The notes under the pieces: generated by a model
Seen by the model: only the letters and a program-made list of their open reading frames with translations
Database searches by the model: none
What the model was told of the DNA's origin: nothing
Part shown: piece after piece, positions 37,100 to 48,439 of the stretch
Layout of the letters: each line of letters begins with the position of its first letter
Numbering within the stretch: the stretch's first letter is position 1
Origin: Malachius bipustulatus
Lineage: Eukaryota > Arthropoda > Insecta > Coleoptera > Melyridae
Length of the DNA stretch: 64,000 nt
Direction: 5' to 3'
Assembly (NCBI GenBank): GCA_910589415.1
Contig: OU342631.1
Coordinates: forward strand, 3,286,001-3,350,000
Program-made: the position numbers and the translations under genes

Positions 37100-37812
37100 T
37101 ACAGGGTGTCCGTAAATTAATGGAACATAGCTCAGCTGCAGCTTTGCGACCTCAAGGAAAAGCGATTAAACGAAACATATCTTAGTACAAAAGTGCTTCC
37201 TCAAGAAGTTATGGCACCCGAAGAAGAAAATTTGAAATTTAGAATTGTGTATATTTCGGTAACCAAAGTAGCGATCAAGCTAAAAATTATTATAGGTACG
37301 TCACTTTCAGAGGCAGTCAAACGATAATAGCGTCAAAGTCTTGTAGCATAATGCAGAGGGCGCTGTCGGCAGAATTTTTCCGTGCGTCTTTTATCATATT
37401 TTTTTATTATCAATAATTTTTGTTACTATTGGTAAACTTTATGGAGCGTACGTTATTTTTACATAAAAAATTTATACTTACTTCATATCGAGAAAATGTA
37501 TCGTTTTCAAGGAAAACGCATCTAAGCATTTTCAAGAATTTATGATATTATTTTATTGAGTTACACTTCAAACAGCATTAAACATATCGTTACTTTTTTC
37601 AATTTGTCATCTGTCAGTTAAAACTGATGGAGTAGATTATTATTGTTATTTTGACAAATTTGTCTACAAAATTATTCTAAAATTTTTCAAAGATAAAGTT
37701 TTTTTAAATTTTTTTTTATCAAAAACTCGTTTTATTTACAAAAGATTTTCAAAATGGCCACCATTGGCTTCAATGCATTTCTAACAACGTTTGCCTAGAT
37801 TCATGTAAAATG
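37100..37812 (+). mobile_element. CAGGGTGTCCGTAA mariner-type fragment
   Basis: The left terminus TACAGGGTGTCCGTAAATTA is at 37100. The sequence then runs as non-coding AT-rich DNA to a block, AAAATGGCCACCATTGGCTT with CAATGCATTTCTAACAACG, that resembles terminal-region sequence of mariner-superfamily elements. A 30-base inverted match (TAAGCATTTTCAAGAATT at 37524, complement ending near 38145) brackets the SINE, so the host element probably continues beyond it. The right terminus is not identified. Confidence 0.5.
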
Positions 37813-38104
37813 AAAACGAATTAAATAAATAAATAAATATCGTATGGCTGTGGTAAAGCCCAAGTGTCAGAAGTTTTCAAGTAGCCTCAAGGGCCTCTGA
37901 CATAACTTAACGACTGCTGTGAAGCAGCCGGGACCCCCTTTTTAACGTACCTCCCGGAGCACGATCGGTCACGGAACTTTTTTATTTACCACTATAATTG
38001 GTCACCCATCTAAGTACTGACCAAGCAAAGTCATGCTGCACTTTAGAGATCGTTTGACCGAAACTCTAGCAGCTTGGCTATTGTGACCGATTAAAACGAA
38101 TTAA
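37813..38104 (-). mobile_element. 5S-rRNA-headed SINE with 12-bp target duplication
   Basis: The element body is 37825-38092, read on the minus strand. Its head contains ATCTCTAAAGTGCAGCATGA and GGTCAGTACTTAGATGGGTG (complement of 38000-38022), which align to the internal promoter region of 5S rRNA (AAGTTAAGCAGC... and AGTACTTAGATGGG.GACC). The 3' end is a tail of ATTT repeats. The 12-base sequence AAAACGAATTAA flanks it exactly, at 37813-37824 and 38093-38104. A 5S-derived Pol III head, a simple-repeat tail and a target duplication define a SINE3-type element mobilised by a partner LINE. It is about 268 bp and looks structurally complete. A plain 5S pseudogene is excluded by the tail and the unrelated 3' body. 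Confidence 0.85.
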
Positions 38105-38182
38105 GAGATAGATATAAAAATATCATAATTCTTGAAAATGCTTATACAGTGCATTTATTTTAAGTGTTGCCGTAGGGAATAG

Positions 38183-38319
38183 CATGTAAAAAAATACACC
38201 CTATGTTAACTTATGTTGTCTTGTACTTTGGAAGTCGTTTTTAATTTTCAATAATAGTACACGTCATCTACTTTACAATACGACCTTTCAGAAAAGCCGG
38301 TCTTTGTTCAATTTTATGA
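38183..38319 (+). repeat. Dispersed AAGTCGTTTTTAATTTTCAA element copy
   Basis: The series GCATGTAAAAAAATACACCC, ATGTTAACTTATGTTG, AAGTCGTTTTTAATTTTCAA and CATCTACTTTACAATACGAC matches 63419-63560 on the complement and, in part, 62925-62998 and 21402-21500. It ends exactly where the next TACAGG terminus starts. Confidence 0.7.
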
Positions 38320-38992
38320 TACAGGCTGTCCCATTGAGGTGAAAAAACTGCAAGAAACGGTAAGAGATACGAAGTCGGTTAAATTACAAAAAATTTGCGC
38401 TGTTTTAAGACGAGTATTTGGCAATTTTTCTTATCTCAATATTCCCAGAATTTCCTGAAATATCCTGAAAAAACTTGAAACATGCGGATTTATTATTTTA
38501 GCCATATCTTCTTTTTTATTAAAAAAAAATTATTGTTTTTTTGTAGGTTTACATAAGCCGTAATGAGCTACTTATTTGACGTTTCAAAAATTTACAAAAC
38601 CGACTAGATCTCGGGATTTCCAAAGTCAACTTTGGTTTTTCTTATGACCGCCATATTGTTTTTCATGCCATTCGCTATAGAAAAAATCAAGGAAACAAAA
38701 AATCCATCACATTGCAAATAAATTTGAAAATATTTTTTCTTGTTTTTCAAAAATAAAGAAAATTTTTTTTACCGAATGTCAAAAAGTGCATTTTTTAAGG
38801 ACTTGCGAAAAACAAAATCCGCCATTTTCGGTTTTTGGCCGATATTTCCAAAACCAATTGACCGATCGTAAATCTGAAACCGGTTTTCGATTGCACAAAG
38901 TTTCCCCTAAAACTTTCCCCATTTAACCTTTGCTGTAGCTGTAATAGGAGCCGAGATCCCTGTATAGAGAAGCGAATCTGGGACACATTGTA
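38320..38992. mobile_element. 673-bp TA-flanked element, CAGGCTGTCCCA ends
   Basis: The left end TACAGGCTGTCCCATTG and, on the complement of the right end, TACAATGTGTCCCAGATT are mutated copies of the family terminus, with TA at each tip. The interior block with TTTTTTGTAGGTTTACATAA, ATTTGACGTTTCA and a CAAGGAAACA stretch is shared with 63070-63300 (opposite strand) and partly with 49560-49660. Non-coding. Confidence 0.65.
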
Positions 38993-39254
38993 TTATGTGG
39001 ACTATGGATGGGAAATCTGTTTCTTACCGATAGTGCGTGTTTGCTGATCTAATATTTTTCAAAGACCGGTGAAACGACTTGTCTAAATGTACAAGTCACT
39101 TTTCACTGGTTTTATTGAAACTATCATCATTTCTAATAACACATAGGTATGCCGATCTGCGAATAAACTATCACGTTTCTAATTACGTTTCTTACTCACT
39201 CTGCCACGTTCAATTTTTTAAATGCGATTTCGTGATTGGAGTATTCAGATGATA

Positions 39255-40463
39255 TACAGGGTGTCCCATAATATGTGGGCAATCTCCCGGATTTGGGTAA
39301 ATTTCGTAAAAATAAATGAAAAAATAGCTATAAAATTAATTCCTCAGAGACACCCCTACAAAGATTTTAGCTGTTGAAGTTGAGGGTTGAAAATCAATTT
39401 TTTGCAATAACTTTTTTATTTCTTGACCGATTTTGATAATTTTTGGTTTTATTTTGTATTATTTTGGACTGTTTAGAATAATGTTTCATAATCTTTGGTA
39501 GCACATACATAGACCTCGGGATGGCATAACCCCCTCATTCACTTGAAAGAAAACAATAAAAATAATAATTTTACAGTTTTTTAAGGTCAATTTTCTTTTT
39601 ATTTGACATTTTTTACATAAAAAATGTATCTTTATTTATTTCGATACAGCGAACCGTTATCTAGATAAACGTCCTTCTAATAGGTGATGCGTCGCAGGAA
39701 CTTTCTAAATTTCAAGTAAATTTTAACAAGATGGCTGACCTTTGACAGTAAATTGAGCAGGAAACAAAACAATAACTTAATTACATACACGTCAAATAGT
39801 GTCAAAGATTTCATTTCATGCAGATTCAATTCTAACTGATTTTAAAATGAGTTACACAAACGCTGAATACGCAGAAAATCAGTTAGAATTGAATCTGCAT
39901 GAAATGAAATCTTTGACACTATTTGACGTGTATGTAATTAAGTTATTGTTTTGTTTCCTGCTCAATTTACTGTCAAAGGTCAGCCATCTTGTTAAAATTT
40001 ACTTGAAATTTAGAAAGTTCCTGCGACGCATCATCTATTAGAAGGACGTTTATCTCGATAACGGTTCGCTCTATCGAAATAAATAAGGATACATTTTTTA
40101 TGTAAAAAATATCAAATAAAAAGAAAATGAACCTTAAAAAACTGTAAAATTATTATTTTTATTGTTTTCTTTCAAGTAAATGAGGGGGTTATGCCATCCC
40201 GAGGTCTATGTATGTGCTACCAAAGATTATGAAACACTATTCTAAACAGTCCAAAATAATACAAAATGAAACCAAAAATTATCAAAATCGGTCAAGAAAT
40301 AAAAAAATTATTGCAAAAAATTGATTTTCAACCCTCAAATTCAACAGCTAACATCTTTGTAGGGGTGTCTCTGAGGAATTAATTTTATAGCTATTTTTTC
40401 ATTTATTTTTACGAAATTTACCCAAATCCGGGAGATTGCCCACTTATTATGGGATACCCTGTA
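39255..40463. mobile_element. 1.2-kb near-perfect palindrome, mariner 5' end duplicated
   Basis: TA + CAGGGTGTCCCATAATATGT at 39255 is mirrored at 40463 (right tip has one change: GGGATACCCTG). The arms 39257-39844 and about 39878-40461 are inverted copies with only scattered differences over about 585 bp. The unpaired centre is only about 33 bp and starts with a transposase initiation codon. The arms contain no coding sequence, matching a 5' leader. The TA tips and near-identity mean it moved recently as a unit or formed recently. Because the arms mirror each other, short frames inside them occur on both strands and are not genes. Confidence 0.92.
39847..39882 (+). pseudogene. First codons of mariner-type transposase in palindrome loop
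   Basis: The loop of the 39.3-40.5 kb palindrome reads MSYTNAEYAEN from the ATG at 39847-39849. MSYTN.EYA is, from memory, a typical start of DUF4817-bearing insect transposases. After about ten codons the frame enters the inverted arm, which encodes nothing of the transposase, so only the start survives. The left arm ends a few bases before the ATG, so the inversion breakpoint lies at the translation start. Confidence 0.6.
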
Positions 40464-41267
40464 TTTCAGGGTAAGATCAGCGTGAAATGCGTTTAATAAT
40501 GAACTGCTACGACACTTTAATTCACTCGTTTTTACTTTATGCACTCTTCATGATAATCATTCATTTTATGAATTACTCGTGGATAAACTTAACTTAAAGG
40601 TTCCTTATCATACAAGGAATATCATGTATTTTTTAAAGAGACTGAACTAGACTATTAACTTTTTTGTCGTAAAATCAATCTGAGCTTACCTGAGTAAATA
40701 TAATAATCAACATCTTGTACTTGATAAGCTTCAAGGATTGAGATTTAGTTCAAATAGGTATGTCCTCTAACTAATTCATTCGAGTATTGAGTTGAGATGT
40801 CTATTTATAACTTCGCAAATTCTGTTGTGAATAATTATCAAACGTAGTCTGCTGTAGGGCCCTTTCACATACAGGCATAAATAGCAGTGTATTGCATTTA
40901 GTCAGCTTGATATACCTACGTTAGTTCATGGCATATAATGGTATATGCCACTGACTCCTTGCCGACTCTTGACTTAAGCCTGGCCAAGTTGGGATCGCCG
41001 AAGAACTGAATCTGATATGACTAATGAATATGAGTCTCAGAAATGAATTAAACAGCGTCATCCCTCTTCACAGGTTTTGCATTACATTCAGTTGAAATAT
41101 TTGATTTTCTAAACCTGTAACAAGTTTTCATTCCGTTTTCCGTTTGTTTCATATTTACTCTCAATCCCCCATATTTTCGATATTTAAAAATATAATACTC
41201 CTAATAGAAATGGAGATATTTTTATTCCTTATGTCGTATCGAACTAATATCTTTGGTGTCATCTACT
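40464..41267. other. No recognised feature
   Basis: AT-rich spacer between the palindrome and a MITE. Nothing coding is recognised. Confidence 0.4.
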
Positions 41268-41580
41268 TAAGCCGGCTACTCACTACGCGGTACTTGGCAA
41301 GTGACTTCTTTAGCGAATGCTTGTGAGTACTTGTGCAAGCAAAATTAAAACCGTATTGTATGCATTACATCCGCGAGACAGAGTAAGTGACGTAGTAACT
41401 CTTTTGCAAATAACGACGTTTGACTTGGCACAGTTTACCGACAACTAACAGGAAGTAAAAGTAATGGCGCGTGACAAGTAAATCTGAGTTGCACGCGTCG
41501 TCAACGTCATATACACTCCACGGCACTTGCCAAGTATTCACAAGTACTTGGAAAGTACCGCAAAGTGAGTAGCCGCCTTT
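41268..41580. mobile_element. 313-bp MITE with GGCTACTCAC termini
   Basis: Left AAGCCGGCTACTCACTACGC and, on the complement of the right end, AAAGGCGGCTACTCACTTTG are terminal inverted repeats. Inward, GCGGTACTTGGCAAGTG and its mirror (GCGGTACTTTCCAAGTACTT) continue the foldback with CAAGTACTT subrepeats. The interior is non-coding. The terminus style resembles hAT- or piggyBac-related MITEs (TTAA precedes the left end), but no clean target duplication is visible. Confidence 0.65.
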
Positions 41581-41814
41581 ATTAGACCTTAAAAAATACA
41601 TACCGGTATCACCTAAAATTAATAAAGTGCTGAACTGTAAACCTGAAACTTGTCATTTATATTTTCATTATACTCCCCAACGATGCTTGAAATAATCAGG
41701 GATAAATTAATATAATTACCCAGCTAGTTTTGAGGCTGCTATATGACAAATCAACAACATTTCATTTACCTCATCTAAGTAATCGGAGATCAGTACGATT
41801 ATCAGCGAACCACA

Positions 41815-42544
41815 TACAGGGTGTTGATTTTCAAAGCGGGCCATAGGGGATTAGCATTGCGAAAGTGGTTTTTGAGGATTCCTGCTCGCCGTTTAAACTG
41901 ACAGAAATGGTTTTGGTATCAAAATGAAGCTAAAATTATTGCGCATAACGCTTGACATCGGAAATTAATTTAATTTCACGTTGTTTTCTAAAATTCTTCA
42001 GTAAAAATTCAAGTAATTGTTAATGTTTAATCACAAAATAGCATGCCTTGCCTAAACAATAATGACGTTTCTACGTTTCGACAATCCAATAATAAAACTT
42101 TATAAGTCAGTAGGTAATAATAAAGTCTGGTTCTATTTAAAAATGGGTTATACTTATACAAACCAAGAAAGAGTCTTTATGGTGAAAACCTACTACAGTG
42201 TAGCCAGTTACAGGAGGGTTAAATAGAACCAGACTTTATTATTACCTACTGACTTATAAAGTTTTATTATTGGATTGTCGAAACGTAGAAACGTCATTAT
42301 TGTTTAGGCAAGGCATGCTATTTTGTGATTAAACATTAACAATTACTTGAATTTTTACTGAAGAATTTTAGAAAACAACGTGAAATTAAATTAATTTCTG
42401 ATGTCAAGCGTTATGCGCAATAATTTTAGCTTCATTTTGATACCAAAACCATTTCTGTCAGTTTAAACGGCGAGCAGCAATCCTCAAAAACCACCTTCGC
42501 AATGCTAATCCCCTATGGCCCGCTTTGAAAATCAACACCCTGTA
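41815..42544. mobile_element. 726-bp palindrome, second mariner 5'-end family
   Basis: TA + CAGGGTGTTGATTTTCAAAG at 41815 is mirrored exactly at 42544. The arms 41817-42138 and 42221-42542 (322 bp each) are nearly identical inverted copies (the rare differences include a one-base change near 42477). The 82-bp centre holds a start codon and the first 26 or so codons of a transposase. The structure matches the 39.3-kb palindrome but with unrelated arm sequence, so the same rearrangement happened in a different transposon family. Confidence 0.93.
42143..42226 (+). pseudogene. DUF4817-type transposase start in palindrome loop
   Basis: The ATG at 42143-42145 opens MGYTYTNQERVFMVKTYYSV followed by ASYRRVK, then a stop inside the right arm (AAATAG). 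The motif YTN.ER.FMV..YY....Y matches, from memory, the first helix of the DUF4817 helix-turn-helix in insect mariner-like transposases. The loop boundary is four bases before the ATG on one side and 26 codons into the protein on the other. No catalytic region is present. Confidence 0.75.
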
Positions 42545-42625
42545 TATGGTTCTCTCCATACACATTTACTCTGTTTTTTACTCATTTACTTTCTGTTCGA
42601 TCTTTTTACTCTACATATACTCTAA

Positions 42626-42910
42626 TACAGGGTGGCGCGCGAGAACCTTAGGACATTTTTATATGGATAAGTCTTGGGGATACGTTCAGAAATTCACTCT
42701 GGAGTACGATTGGAGTAGGAGTAGAGTATTTGGGGTATCTCCTGCTCACCCGTATCTCATAACCCATTATGAAACCTACCCCGGCATTTGTCAAGACAAG
42801 TGTCAGCAATGTCATTTTATGATTTATTTGCACAAGAAACACAACACAGAATTTAAAAAAAATCTAAACCCAACCGTTTACCGCGAATAAATACCGCGAA
42901 ATGCGAATAG
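42626..42910 (+). mobile_element. Isolated CAGGGTGGCGCGCG end
   Basis: TACAGGGTGGCGCGCGAGAA at 42626 is another TA-flanked terminus of a different family. The following open frame to about 42890 (121 codons overall, beginning upstream at 42525 inside the palindrome) has no recognised domain. No partner right end is found nearby, so the element is truncated. Confidence 0.4.
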
Positions 42911-44035
42911 AATAAGAACTAATATAACTAACATATTCATACTCTATGATAAATGTCGCTTAATTTAGAGAATCCGCTCGTACCCTCCTTTTCCGTAGGG
43001 TATTCGGAGCATGCCCTAAAATACGAACTCTTTGTTTATCAGCTCTGTAAATGAAATTTCCAGTGGTATTCCAATAGTTTCTGAACGGCCTAGGAGGATG
43101 CTCTGTATACTCGGAGCAAGGAGTAAGTTCCAAAGGGGTACAATAAGCGCAAGTTCCAGTACGAGGGCTTTGAACCTAAGGAGTAATAAGTTCCTGAACG
43201 TAGTCCGGGAGTAGAATTCTCAAAATTTGTAGGTACAGCTGAAAAATTTTGAGAGATCGTTGTGTTTCGTTGGCGAACGCATCTTTAAATTCTAAATTTC
43301 CCAAGCAAAAACTTTTGATCAGCCTTGGGCATTATCGGAACTTCTCGTAAATCATAAACATCTAGTAGGTTCTCGAAGATCGATTTTTTATAATTTTCTG
43401 AACAACTTATTTTTGATCTTGAATTAAGATAAAATTAAAGTAACTGAAGAATGTTTTTTCATATTATTTAACCTTGTGATTTTGATTGTTTTGCACATCT
43501 TTATGGACAAAATGTTACAAGAAACCAATTTGGCAGAATATTTAAACATGCAGCTTTTAGGTATATCTAACAAAAAATGACCATTTTCAATTTGAAAGTT
43601 GGAATGTGATGAAAGAAATGAAGGAGTGAAATATCGTAAATTTTTTTACATCAAGCTCCGGTTGTTAAAATTAATCCGCTTTGAATAAGCTCTAATGAGA
43701 AGTTTCCACTGAAAGGCAGGGTAGAAATTAAATTTAATTTCAAATATCCTGCTATACCTACATAAGTACCTATATTCAAATAACTGTCATCAGAATCGAG
43801 TCAGCCAATTAGTGATACAGAAGTTTAATGACATTAAAAAGCAAAAAAATAACATAAAGTGAAATCTCGACAGGAATACTGCCTGCATATGAACATGAGC
43901 GATAAGTTGGAATAATTATTTCAGGATTCGGATATTACAATAATGATTTTCAGGATCTACCTTTCCTTTGAGTTTCAATTTTATTGCAAAATTTACCATT
44001 TAAAGTTTTATCGAATTTAAAAACGATTAATCCTC
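42911..44035. other. No recognised feature
   Basis: No domain, terminus or RNA gene recognised up to the start of the retrotransposon relic at 44036. Confidence 0.4.
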
Positions 44036-44787
44036 ATATGCACTGACTCACTCAGCTCAATCCAAGCACTACAAATAATGTATTCCAGTAACCCCATTGC
44101 AATCCAGATCCAACAGACTATATCAAAAGCAATTGAACTAAGAGGCAAGAAGGTCACCATAATGTGGTGCCCGTCACATGCTGGCATCACAGAAAACGAA
44201 AAAGTAGATGTACTCTCAAAGGAAGCAGCTGAACTCCCCCAACTGAACAATCACCTCGCAACACACTACGATGTCAAATGCACATACAGCCAAGAACTGC
44301 AAAAAAAGTGGAAAGTGATTTCTTCAGGCTATGCGGTAGGAGGAATAAGCTTCCAACCCCCCCCCCCCTCCCTTATGAAATAAAAAAGAAAAACAACCTA
44401 TCACGCAGAGAGGAAGTTATACTCACACGGATAGCAACTGGTCACACAAACATAACAGATAACCACCTGTTCACAAAAGAGGATCCCCCCTATGCCCCAC
44501 ATGCCAAACGCTCCTAACAGTCCGCCACTTGGTGACCGAATGCCCATCAAAACATGCCAACAGACAACTCTACGGTTTTCACGACGAAAAATCACTAAAT
44601 GATCTTATATCATTGGAAGAAAATGGCCTCGAACAGTTTTTCGATTTTCTTCACACGTCTGGCCTTTTTAGGGAAATATAGCTTGACACTGCTCTAACCC
44701 AAAATACCTGCCCTCTTCCCTCACAGAAATAAGTGCTAATAACCTCAGCAGTTGACGCACTTTAATAATTAATCTAAAAAAAAAAAA
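44036..44787 (+). pseudogene. Jockey-like ORF2 3' end with poly(A) tail
   Basis: It begins abruptly at ICTDSLSSIQAL, the catalytic-Asp block of RNase H. Next come GKKVTIMWCPSHAGI and ENEKVDVLSKEAAE (the VPSH.G..GNE.AD.LAK box, Asp kept), then NNLSRREEVILTRIATGHTN, DPPYAP, LTVRHLVTECPSKHANRQL and a tail ending TSGLFREI with the stop at 44679-44681. A 12-C run at 44357-44368 coincides with a frame change, and another shift follows near 44510. About 95 bp of 3' UTR ends in 12 A at 44776-44787. This is a classic 5'-truncated LINE insertion. I see only a weak flank similarity (ATTAAT), not a clear target duplication. Confidence 0.8.
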
Positions 44788-46993
44788 TTCATTAATCGTT
44801 TAATCGAATAGAACAAAAAAATTTGCACTGTATTACGTTTTTTTTTTATTTTGAAGATAAGGTAATTTTACGGTATTTTTCAGCCATTTTCTTAAACATT
44901 ACTTACAGTAAACATGACTGGCAACTCTTCCTTAATTCACGAACCTAACAACAACTCAAGCTCTTTCTACTAACACTCCAGACTCCACTGCTCACTAGGA
45001 TCTTTTACTGTTCTCTCCAACTGCCACTGAACCGCTGGCCTGTCTAGTAATACTCTAACAAGCTTAATGATTCACTTACTATCACCTTCCCTGGCAGTTT
45101 TCATAAATAAAAGGAAAAGATCGCAACAGAAATTATCACGACTGTAATATCGAGTTAATTTTAGTGAGTGTCAAAACTACGGCTGAGGTTAATTACTACA
45201 AAAAATCCATACTTTATTATTGGTCAAAATAGTGTTAAAAAGAGCAGGCTGACATATCAATCACATCACATATCCCAAGCACAGAAGAGCAAAGTTATTG
45301 CTCTTCTGTGTCCCAAGGTTGGGGGGTTACTCCCAGACTCTTCGAGGGACACTTGAGAAGAGCACGCATGTTAGCGTTATCCCGAACGAGATCGTTCCCT
45401 GTTACTTGAGATATTGTACACGTGTAATAATAAAATTATTTAAATCTTCATCCTTATTCTTATTATTAAATATTAATTTCTGTGTCTAAAAGCCGGGGAT
45501 ACATCTAGAAACGTTGGTATTGGTTCACGTTCGCTGTTATTGCCCTCATTGATATTCGTTCCTAGTCATTCGCGGCAACGTTCCTTGGTAGACTGACACA
45601 CTGTTACGAATTTTCTGTTTGTTTCCGTTGGCCAAAACATTTACCAGCGTTCCACTCATTCACGAAGATTAGTTCGGCGTGAAAATCTCGTAGACACTCT
45701 GGTAAAGTTTTTAAAAAACGTGTCATTTAAATCTGCTAGTTAAGTCCATATCATCGTATCTAGTTCTACTTATAGGTATATAAATCACTCATCCAAACAA
45801 GTCTCTGTTTTCTTTTTTTTTTAGTCACTTTATGATTTGATTGATTATGATGTACGAGGCACAGGCCACAATGAACTGATTTTCACTCATATTTTTTTTC
45901 TTCTCAAACCAAAACCAAAACCAAATCAACCTTTCTCGTCGAATTGTAGCTAATAAGTACTGACTGCAAATTATTTTCGACACTGCCACATAATATGTGA
46001 ACGTCTAACAACGTTCGCAGCCATTCGCACCTCAATTTTCCTTTGATCTTTTCGGTTTTACCGACAAACGATGGAAAACATTCGTTCGTCTTGCTGGCCA
46101 TTCGAACCAAAATTTATTCGTCATTTTTTAATAATACAAACATTCTCCTTTACTGAAGATGCATTGATTGATATAAGTTATTTTGACGTCATGTAGACAT
46201 GTAGAGACGTCATATAGAGACAAATCTCAGCTAAACTATTAGTGCCAATAAAAAGCCAATTTATGGAGAGCATAAAGTGTAACATAAAATTCTGTAATGT
46301 GAAGCAATAAAGAAAAATAGTGGCTGAATGAATTAGCTGTTAGTTTAGTTAACTGTATTTCATTTTATTAGGCAAATATGACCCTAATTTGTAAGTATGT
46401 TCTAAATAAAGAATAAGCAAGGTAAGCACTAAATTGTTCTTCAATAAAAATTGATATTAAATTTATGTTTAATAAATAGTTACGTTTGTGTGGATAACAG
46501 TTGAGAGTTTTATGAATTTTTTACATTTGAGAAAGACATGAAGTACACATTTTTCAACACAAAAGATTTCCTGTACCGTAACTCATTGTCTTCCTCTTCT
46601 TTTGAAAGAAGATATCAACGTCTTATTAAATTATTAGTCATGACTTATGAGGATAATAAATAATATAACAAATTATTCAATAAAAGCTTGAATAGAAGAT
46701 AATAGTAGAGAATATTATATCGAAAATTCTTCCTGTGGTAAATAAAAGTAACAGACTAGACAATTGAATTATCTGATGTTATCAAATGCGATAATTGGCA
46801 GAGATCAAATTTAACTGAGAAAAGGACCCCGCAGAATCGTTATGGAAATTGTGTTCCCCTATAAGGCACTTCCTATAAAATTTGTTGGAATTTCGGGGAT
46901 CGATAGTATTCGATGACTAGATCAGAAAAAGTACAGACTTTGTCCTAAAACGATGTTACCCCCTCCCCCGGACCTCACACAATTGATAGCATA
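44788..46993. other. No gene; 13-bp perfect hairpin at 45280-45310
   Basis: CACAGAAGAGCAA at 45280-45292 and its exact complement at 45298-45310 form a 13-bp stem with a 5-base loop. It is too short for a pre-miRNA. A GC-richer patch near 45485-45600 starting AAAGCCGGGGATACATC looks like a hAT-type MITE end, but I cannot find its partner. AACCAAAACCAAAACC repeats near 45907. Confidence 0.4.
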
Positions 46994-47015
46994 GATTAAA
47001 ATGGATCACTTTGTA
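46994..47015 (-). mobile_element. Isolated end of the CAGGGTGATCCATTTTAAT family
   Basis: ATTAAAATGGATCACTTTGT is the complement of the 22658 terminus with two changes (CACTTTGTA for CACCCTGTA). It marks a decayed right end. The left boundary is unknown. Confidence 0.5.
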
Positions 47016-48350
47016 TATACCTAAGAGGTTTCAAATTTAGTTCTTCTTTACTGAAAAAACTAAAGGTTAATATCCAAAAATCAGTCAAATAATTGCTGTT
47101 ACTTGAACATTATGCTGGCTTGCTAACTTTTCATTTCGAGAAGTAGTTGAGAAAGGTGGAGAAGTTCAAGACCTTGTGATCGTATTTAGTGACCACAAAC
47201 CAAACAGTTTGAATTAAAAAAAAAACTATTCAAAACGAACAAAAGCTATGAAAGATATTATATAACAGAGACTGTTTGAATGTTGAATTGAACCTTTATA
47301 CTCGCACATTGAATTATTCACTGATAGAAACTCAAATATGAGTAAAAAAAAATTGTTAAAGCACTGACGGCATATGAAAAATTACGACTAACTTGTGCGT
47401 TTTCTTAAAAGTTGAAAATAGAAAAATAACCGTAATATATCACAGTCTCACATTCAATAATATAAGGGGCACCCGATAGTAGACTCAGGAAAAATTTACA
47501 TAAATATCCAATATGTCTTCCATTGTATTGTACCTATTATTGGGATCCTGAAGATTTGTTTGAAAATAACTTTTTTCAAATAAGTTTTAAGCCATTGTAC
47601 AAAAGATACGTTGCATTGTCTTTTCCCTCGTGTCTAAATACAGCTGGAAATTTTCCAAACTTTAGAGCTCTTCAAGAATAAAAGAATTGAATCTAGATTG
47701 GTACTCGAACTTTGTCGAGGTATTATACATATAATTGTGTTTTGTTCATCTCAAACTTCCATTTTTATTGTTTCTTTTATCTAACAATGTTGAGTTATAC
47801 TAAATATTAGGAGTGGAACAAAAAGTTTCATCATCAATTAAAAAAAAAGTTTGGCTCTTATTAGTTTACTTAAGAGCAAGCCAAGATTTAATTTTAATTT
47901 GAGGATGGATAATAGCTATGGATAATGGATAATAGTAAATTGCATTGTCAAATGGAACATGTGATCGTTCAACTTAGTTACGTTTTTTTTTGCGAGTGTA
48001 TAAAGCCAGTTCCACAATTTTCGTTAAGATGTAATAAGTCTGCTCAGGAGATTTCACCTGAAGTGCGTCCGCGCTTAAGTTAAACTCGTAATCCTTTGGG
48101 CAGCTATAGAAATACTTCTGGACCTACCTTCTCTCTATCTCCACATTATATACTTGGAAAGAGAGGCCAGATGGATTGCATTCAGGCTTACATATGGTAC
48201 GAAACACACCAATGAGTTGTGTCATGGAGTGGCCCAGACTACTGGACGACAGTCTATTAGTCACAGTCTTCTGAGTATGCCTATTATGCTTATCACGTCT
48301 CTTTCCAAGAAGATTTAAGTGATAGCGCAACAGAAACGACCCTCATAAAG
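47016..48350. other. No recognised feature
   Basis: AT-rich, with no domain or terminus seen. Short frames overlap on both strands. Confidence 0.4.
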
Positions 48351-48430
48351 GCCGGTTCTCACTTGTACGACACCCGACGACAGCGACAAGCGACAACGCG
48401 ACAACACGACAAAATTGGTCTCAACCAGAC
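48351..48430. repeat. CGACA-rich MITE end
   Basis: GGCCGGTTCTCACTTGTACG leads into a degenerate CGACA array (CCCGACGACAGCGACAAGCG...). This style is typical of hAT-related MITE tips, and the start resembles the GGC-GGCTACTCAC tips of the 41.3-kb MITE. It abuts the retrotransposon relic that starts near 48440. No second tip found. Confidence 0.4.
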
Positions 48431-48439
48431 TCACAGGGT

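Noticed and set aside
37825..38092. Functional 5S rRNA gene
   Set aside because: Only the internal-promoter region resembles 5S. The flanking body, ATTT tail and target duplication show that it is a SINE.
45280..45310. Perfect 13-bp hairpin as a miRNA precursor
   Set aside because: The stem is far shorter than the roughly 30 bp or more needed for a pre-miRNA, and pairing does not extend outward.
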